Source of the DNA: Planctomycetota bacterium
GTDB taxonomy: Bacteria; Planctomycetota; UBA1135; GCA-002686595
Direction of reading: 5' to 3'
DNA: 64,000 nucleotides
NCBI GenBank assembly: GCA_028278425.1
Contig: JANQEJ010000224.1
Coordinates: forward strand, 1 to 64,000
This document shows, in pieces, positions 60,498-64,000 of the stretch (position 1 is the first letter of the stretch; every line of letters starts with the position of its first letter). Below the pieces are notes generated by a model. It saw nothing but the letters and a program-made list of their open reading frames with translations, made no database searches and was not told where the DNA came from. The position numbers and the translations under genes were made by a program.

Positions 60498-60660
60498 GAC
60501 GCCCGGATAGGGACTTCCCGCGGCGCTGCGTCCCATCGAAGAGAACGCGTCGTGCGCCAGGGGCGGAGAGCGGTTGTGACCGGGGTGCCCGGCGGTAGGC
60601 TCTGGCGCCAGCTTCGTCATGCCGCCGCTCCGCGATCCGCCTTCGTCCGCGCTTCCACGG

Positions 60661-63600
60661 ATGTCCCGGCGACGAGCTTCGCTCGCCGCCCTCGTCCTCT
60701 CGCTGAGCGCAGCGCCCGCGGCATCGCAGCAACGCATCGAAGTCGCGCCCACCCCGAGCGTTCAGGCCTGGCGCGTCGACTCGTTCGCGCAGGACGCCGG
60801 GCTGACCGAGGGCTACGTCTACCAGGTCGCCGTCGACGACGACGGGACGGCGTGGTTCGCGACCTCGCGCGGGCTCTACCGCTACCACGGTTACGTCTGG
60901 GAGCGCTTCACGACCCGCCACGGTCTGCCGAGCGAGCTCGTCCGCTGCGTGACGGTCACGAGCGCGGGTAAGGTGTGGGCGGGGACCGACGCCGGCGCGG
61001 GCGTCTTCCGGGACGAGCGCTTCGAGCTCCTCGCGCCGCCGGAGAGCCTCTCCGGTCCCAGCGTCCGCCGCATCGCCGAGGGGCCCGACGGCGCGCTCTG
61101 GTTCTGCTGCGACCGCTGGCCGGACGCGTCGGTGCAGTCGGGGTTGACGCGCCTTCTCGGCGGCGAGTGGCGGAGCTTCGGCGAGCGCGACGGCTTGCCG
61201 AGCAGCTACGTCTCGGACGTCGCCTTCGACTCCGGCGGTGCGATGTACGTCTTGACGGAGGACGGACTCGCGCTGCGCGAAGGTGAGCGGTTCCGCCAAC
61301 CGCTGGTCCACGCCGGCGTTCCCGGTGCCGACGATTACATGTGGTCGGTCGTCGAGCCGACGCCGGGAGAGCTTCTCGTCGCCTCGACCCGCGGTTACTT
61401 CCGGCGCGAGGGCGGGACGTGGCGGCGCATCGCCGACTATCAGAACGGCGTCGAATACCCCGCCCTGCTGCGGACGTCGGACGGCGAGGTGCTGTGCCTG
61501 CGGCAGACGCGCGAGTGCGCGTTCGTCCGCTGGACCGGTGCGGGTTTCGAGGCGGCCACCGATCCCTTTCCGTGGACCGGCCAGAGCGTGCAGGACCTGG
61601 CGGAGGGACCGGACGGCGCGGTCTGGGCCGTCGGAGGCGGGCTGATCCTGCGCTGGGACCGGCGTGCAGCCTCGTCGGCGTTCTACCCGGACCTGCCGCC
61701 GCCCGTCCTCGTCGACGCGCAGAGCGGGATCTGGTTCGCGGACGCGCGCCGCGTCGTGCGGCGGCTCGGCGACGCCTGGTGGTCCTTCCCCGGCGCGCGC
61801 GGCAGCCCGGTCGCGGACGACGTCGGCGGGATCTGGATGGCGGCGCGCGGCGGGGTCGCGCGGTGGAGCGCCGGCGAACCGGTGCGACGCTCGCCCGACC
61901 TTCCGGCGGACGTTTCGCTGGAGCGGCTGATCGGCGTGGACGGCAGCGGCACGCTGTGGGGACTGGGCCGGGACGCGGAGAGCTGGCTCGCGCTGGGTCT
62001 CGCGGAGGAGCGGTGGCGGGTCGAGCCCTTGAGCGCGCGGACGAATCGAGCGCCGCTCTTCGCGTGCGACCCGGCGGTCGGCGGCCTCTGGGCCGCCGTC
62101 GCGGAGCCACCTGCGAACCGGCTCGTGCGCGTCGCGGTCGACCCGGCGGCTTCGCTCGAGGTCGAGCTGCCGGTGGAGGCGCGGCACGCGGAGACGCCGC
62201 GGGTGGCGCGCACGCGCGACGGCGCGGTCTGGGTGTACGGCCTGTTCGGAGCGTTCCGGCGCGAGTCCCCGCAGGCCGGCGACTTCGAGCGGGTGCGCGC
62301 GCTCCCCCTTCGACACGTCCAGGGCATCCACGAGCGCGACGACGCGCTCTGGCTGATCCGGCTCTCGAGCGCCGGAGGCTCCTCGGGCCTGTCCCTGCGC
62401 ACGCGCGGGGAGTGGTCGCACCGCGATCTCGAGGTGCGCCGCCTCGTCGGCTGGGCGGCCGACGGCGGGCCGATCTTCGTTCGCGCCGATCGGCTCTACC
62501 GCATGCAGCCCGCGACGCTGGAACAGGAGCACGTCTTCCAGCTCCGGGTCCCGGGGGAGGTCGAGGCCGTCGTCGTCGATGACTCCGGCGACCTGTGGTT
62601 GGGGACCGACGGCGGCGTTCACCACGTCAGCGACGACGGCTACGCGCCCGACACGACCATCCTGGAGGTCGCCGACGAGATCCCGAGCGGCGAGGATCTC
62701 CTCTTGCGCGTGCGCGGCTACGAGCGCTACCGGCCGCTCGACCGGACGAGCTCGTTTCAGGTGGAGATCCGCGTCGACGACGGCCCTTGGCAGGACTTCG
62801 GCCAGCACGACGAGGGGCCGATCGCGGTCCCGCTCCCGGGCGCGGGCGAGCACCGGCTCGCGGTGCGCGTCGTCGACAGCAGCGGTCACGCCGATCCCGT
62901 GCCGGCCGTGGCGCCGATCCGCGTGCTTCCCGTGCCGCTGCAGTCGCGGAGCTGGTTCACGCCGGTTCTGGTCGCCGTCTTCGCGATCGTGGTCGCGCTC
63001 GCCGCGTTCGGGCTCTCCGCGCGACACCGGCTCTCCCAGCAGGCCAAGGTGCTGGCCGACCTCGTCGAGGAGCGCACGCGCGCGTGGCAAGGGACGGAGC
63101 TCGAGTACCGCACGCTCTTCGAGGAGTCGCGCGACGCGATCGTGCTGTGCGACGCCGAAGGCCGCGTCCAGGACGCCAACCGGGCGGCGGTGGAGCTCTT
63201 CGCGCTCGACGCGGCCGCGCTCGGAAGAGAGCGGATCCCGGACCTCTTCGACGAGCCGCTCGACCTCGCGAACGTCGGCGCCGCCGGAAGCGCGCCGGTC
63301 CGGCTGACCCGCGACGCCGGCGCGAAGCACGTCTTTCTCAGCGCCACGGCGCGCCGCGACGAAGAGGACGCGACGACGGGCTATCTCGCGATCGCGCGCG
63401 ACGTCACGCGCCAGGTGGAGCTGGAGGAGCAGCTCAGCCACACCCAGAAGATGGAGGCGATTGGGAGGCTGGCCGGCGGCGTCGCGCACGAGTTCAACAA
63501 CATCCTGACCGGGATCCTGGGCTACTCCGAGCTCCTGGCGGCGGAGGTCGCGAGCCAGCCGGAGCTGAGCCAGAAGGTCGACCTGATCTCCGAGCAGGCG

Positions 63601-64000
63601 GAGCGCGCGATGGAGCTCACGGGGCAGATCCAGACCTTCAGCCGCGTGGACCTGACCCGGACTCAGGTGATCGAGGTCAACGCGGTGGTGGCGCGCACCG
63701 AGAAGCTCCTGCGGCCCTTGCTGGACCGGGCGATCGAGCTCGAGTACAGCCTCGACCCGCGGGTGGGCCGCGCGCGGATGGAGGCCGGCAAGCTGGAGCA
63801 GGTCGTCGTCAACCTGGTGCTGAACGCGGCCGACGCCATGCCGGACGGCGGCCTCATCCTGGTCCACACGCGGCCGGCGGGCGCCGACGCGCAGGCGTGG
63901 CTCCTCACCGTCGCCGACGACGGCGCGGGCATGGACGAGGAGACGCGCCGCAAGGTCTTCGAGCCGTTCTTCACGACAAAGCCCGCCGGGAAGGGGACCG
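60661..64000 (+). CDS. Propeller-sensor histidine kinase, truncated by the window end
   Basis: From the ATG at 60661 (MSRRRASLAALVLSLSAAPA, a signal peptide; an in-frame ATG at 60619 is possible) the frame stays open to the window end, at least 1113 residues. The ectodomain is a two-component-regulator propeller (units such as YVYQVAVDDDGTAWFATSRG and VRRIAEGPDGALWFCCDRW) ending in a Y_Y_Y-like domain. A membrane helix at about residues 763-786 precedes a PAS domain. HisKA has His943 in GGVAHEFNNILTG, and the HATPase N-box reads NLVLNAADAMPDGG. The G2 box FEPFFTTKPAGKGT is cut off. Such kinases (BaeS/HTCS type) often sense polysaccharide or surface ligands. A C-terminal receiver domain may follow. 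Confidence 0.9.
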   Translation, partial: MSRRRASLAALVLSLSAAPAASQQRIEVAPTPSVQAWRVDSFAQDAGLTEGYVYQVAVDDDGTAWFATSRGLYRYHGYVWERFTTRHGLPSELVRCVTVTSAGKVWAGTDAGAGVFRDERFELLAPPESLSGPSVRRIAEGPDGALWFCCDRWPDASVQSGLTRLLGGEWRSFGERDGLPSSYVSDVAFDSGGAMYVLTEDGLALREGERFRQPLVHAGVPGADDYMWSVVEPTPGELLVASTRGYFRREGGTWRRIADYQNGVEYPALLRTSDGEVLCLRQTRECAFVRWTGAGFEAATDPFPWTGQSVQDLAEGPDGAVWAVGGGLILRWDRRAASSAFYPDLPPPVLVDAQSGIWFADARRVVRRLGDAWWSFPGARGSPVADDVGGIWMAARGGVARWSAGEPVRRSPDLPADVSLERLIGVDGSGTLWGLGRDAESWLALGLAEERWRVEPLSARTNRAPLFACDPAVGGLWAAVAEPPANRLVRVAVDPAASLEVELPVEARHAETPRVARTRDGAVWVYGLFGAFRRESPQAGDFERVRALPLRHVQGIHERDDALWLIRLSSAGGSSGLSLRTRGEWSHRDLEVRRLVGWAADGGPIFVRADRLYRMQPATLEQEHVFQLRVPGEVEAVVVDDSGDLWLGTDGGVHHVSDDGYAPDTTILEVADEIPSGEDLLLRVRGYERYRPLDRTSSFQVEIRVDDGPWQDFGQHDEGPIAVPLPGAGEHRLAVRVVDSSGHADPVPAVAPIRVLPVPLQSRSWFTPVLVAVFAIVVALAAFGLSARHRLSQQAKVLADLVEERTRAWQGTELEYRTLFEESRDAIVLCDAEGRVQDANRAAVELFALDAAALGRERIPDLFDEPLDLANVGAAGSAPVRLTRDAGAKHVFLSATARRDEEDATTGYLAIARDVTRQVELEEQLSHTQKMEAIGRLAGGVAHEFNNILTGILGYSELLAAEVASQPELSQKVDLISEQAERAMELTGQIQTFSRVDLTRTQVIEVNAVVARTEKLLRPLLDRAIELEYSLDPRVGRARMEAGKLEQVVVNLVLNAADAMPDGGLILVHTRPAGADAQAWLLTVADDGAGMDEETRRKVFEPFFTTKPAGKGT

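Noticed and set aside
60394-63867. 1157-residue minus-strand frame over the end of the window
   Set aside because: It is the antisense shadow of the propeller-sensor histidine kinase, rich in Arg/Asp/Val with no recognisable domain, while the plus frame has a complete kinase layout.

Overview
This window is about 64 kb of very GC-rich DNA with strong G/C preference at third codon positions. It most likely comes from a planctomycete. The evidence for that is a dense set of secreted FG-GAP/VCBS propeller proteins, several of which carry a terminal beta-rich domain ending in a 'LTDALEL'-type motif; a DUF1592-type cytochrome paired with a Tat-exported DUF1552 protein; a sigma factor divergent from a TPR-containing Ser/Thr kinase; and a rhombosortase next to its rhombotarget lipoprotein. 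A myxococcal or other unsequenced lineage cannot be excluded. I recognised no rRNA, tRNA, CRISPR array, insertion sequence or phage gene.

Layout. 0-5.4 kb: an AlkD-like DNA alkylation repair protein, a cytoplasmic hybrid histidine kinase, an iron-storage pair (bfd, bfr) with a Fur-box-like palindrome, and a DUF21/CBS membrane protein. 5.4-12.8 kb: two FG-GAP proteins and another exported protein, interrupted by a decayed ArsR/VOC gene pair. 12.8-17.2 kb: sigma factor and kinase transcribed divergently, a haloalkane-dehalogenase-like hydrolase and a small exported protein. 17.2-26.3 kb: two more FG-GAP proteins, a histidine-kinase relic, a membrane PQQ-like propeller protein joined to a four-S1-domain RNA-binding protein, a zinc-ribbon membrane protein and an outer-membrane-like lipoprotein. 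26.4-30.8 kb: a Kef-type potassium efflux antiporter coupled to its flavodoxin-fold partner, a ribosome hibernation factor, and an unknown gene with a perfect 12-bp palindrome at its start. 30.8-43.5 kb: an FG-GAP protein, an operon of an acidic exported protein plus a lipoprotein, a VOC protein, a 1234-residue membrane protein with an internal tandem repeat, a HEAT protein, and the rhombosortase pair. 43.5-48 kb: a sortilin-like propeller gene with a small membrane protein, then a compact three-gene unit: a 75-residue peptide with a C-terminal CPNC motif, a DUF692 (MNIO) enzyme and a DUF2063 partner. 48-64 kb: the DUF1552/DUF1592 pair, two secreted domain proteins, a broken fragment, an SGNH hydrolase, a coiled-coil protein, PEP carboxylase, a His-rich lipoprotein, and a large propeller-sensor histidine kinase cut by the window end.

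The best candidate for an undescribed system is the unit at 46125-47989. It has the gene content of an MNIO-type RiPP pathway (precursor, multinuclear iron oxygenase, leader-binding partner), but its precursor lacks a signal peptide and its putative core is CPNC-FSG. Second is the 1234-residue membrane protein at 35174-38878, whose ectodomain resembles a type 1 periplasmic binding protein and contains a recent intragenic tandem duplication. The rhombosortase/rhombotarget pair is a clear example of a known dedicated protease-substrate system. There are also several broken genes (8309-8863, 20845-21012, 55434-55733). They are either real decay or, where a single base is involved, possibly assembly error.
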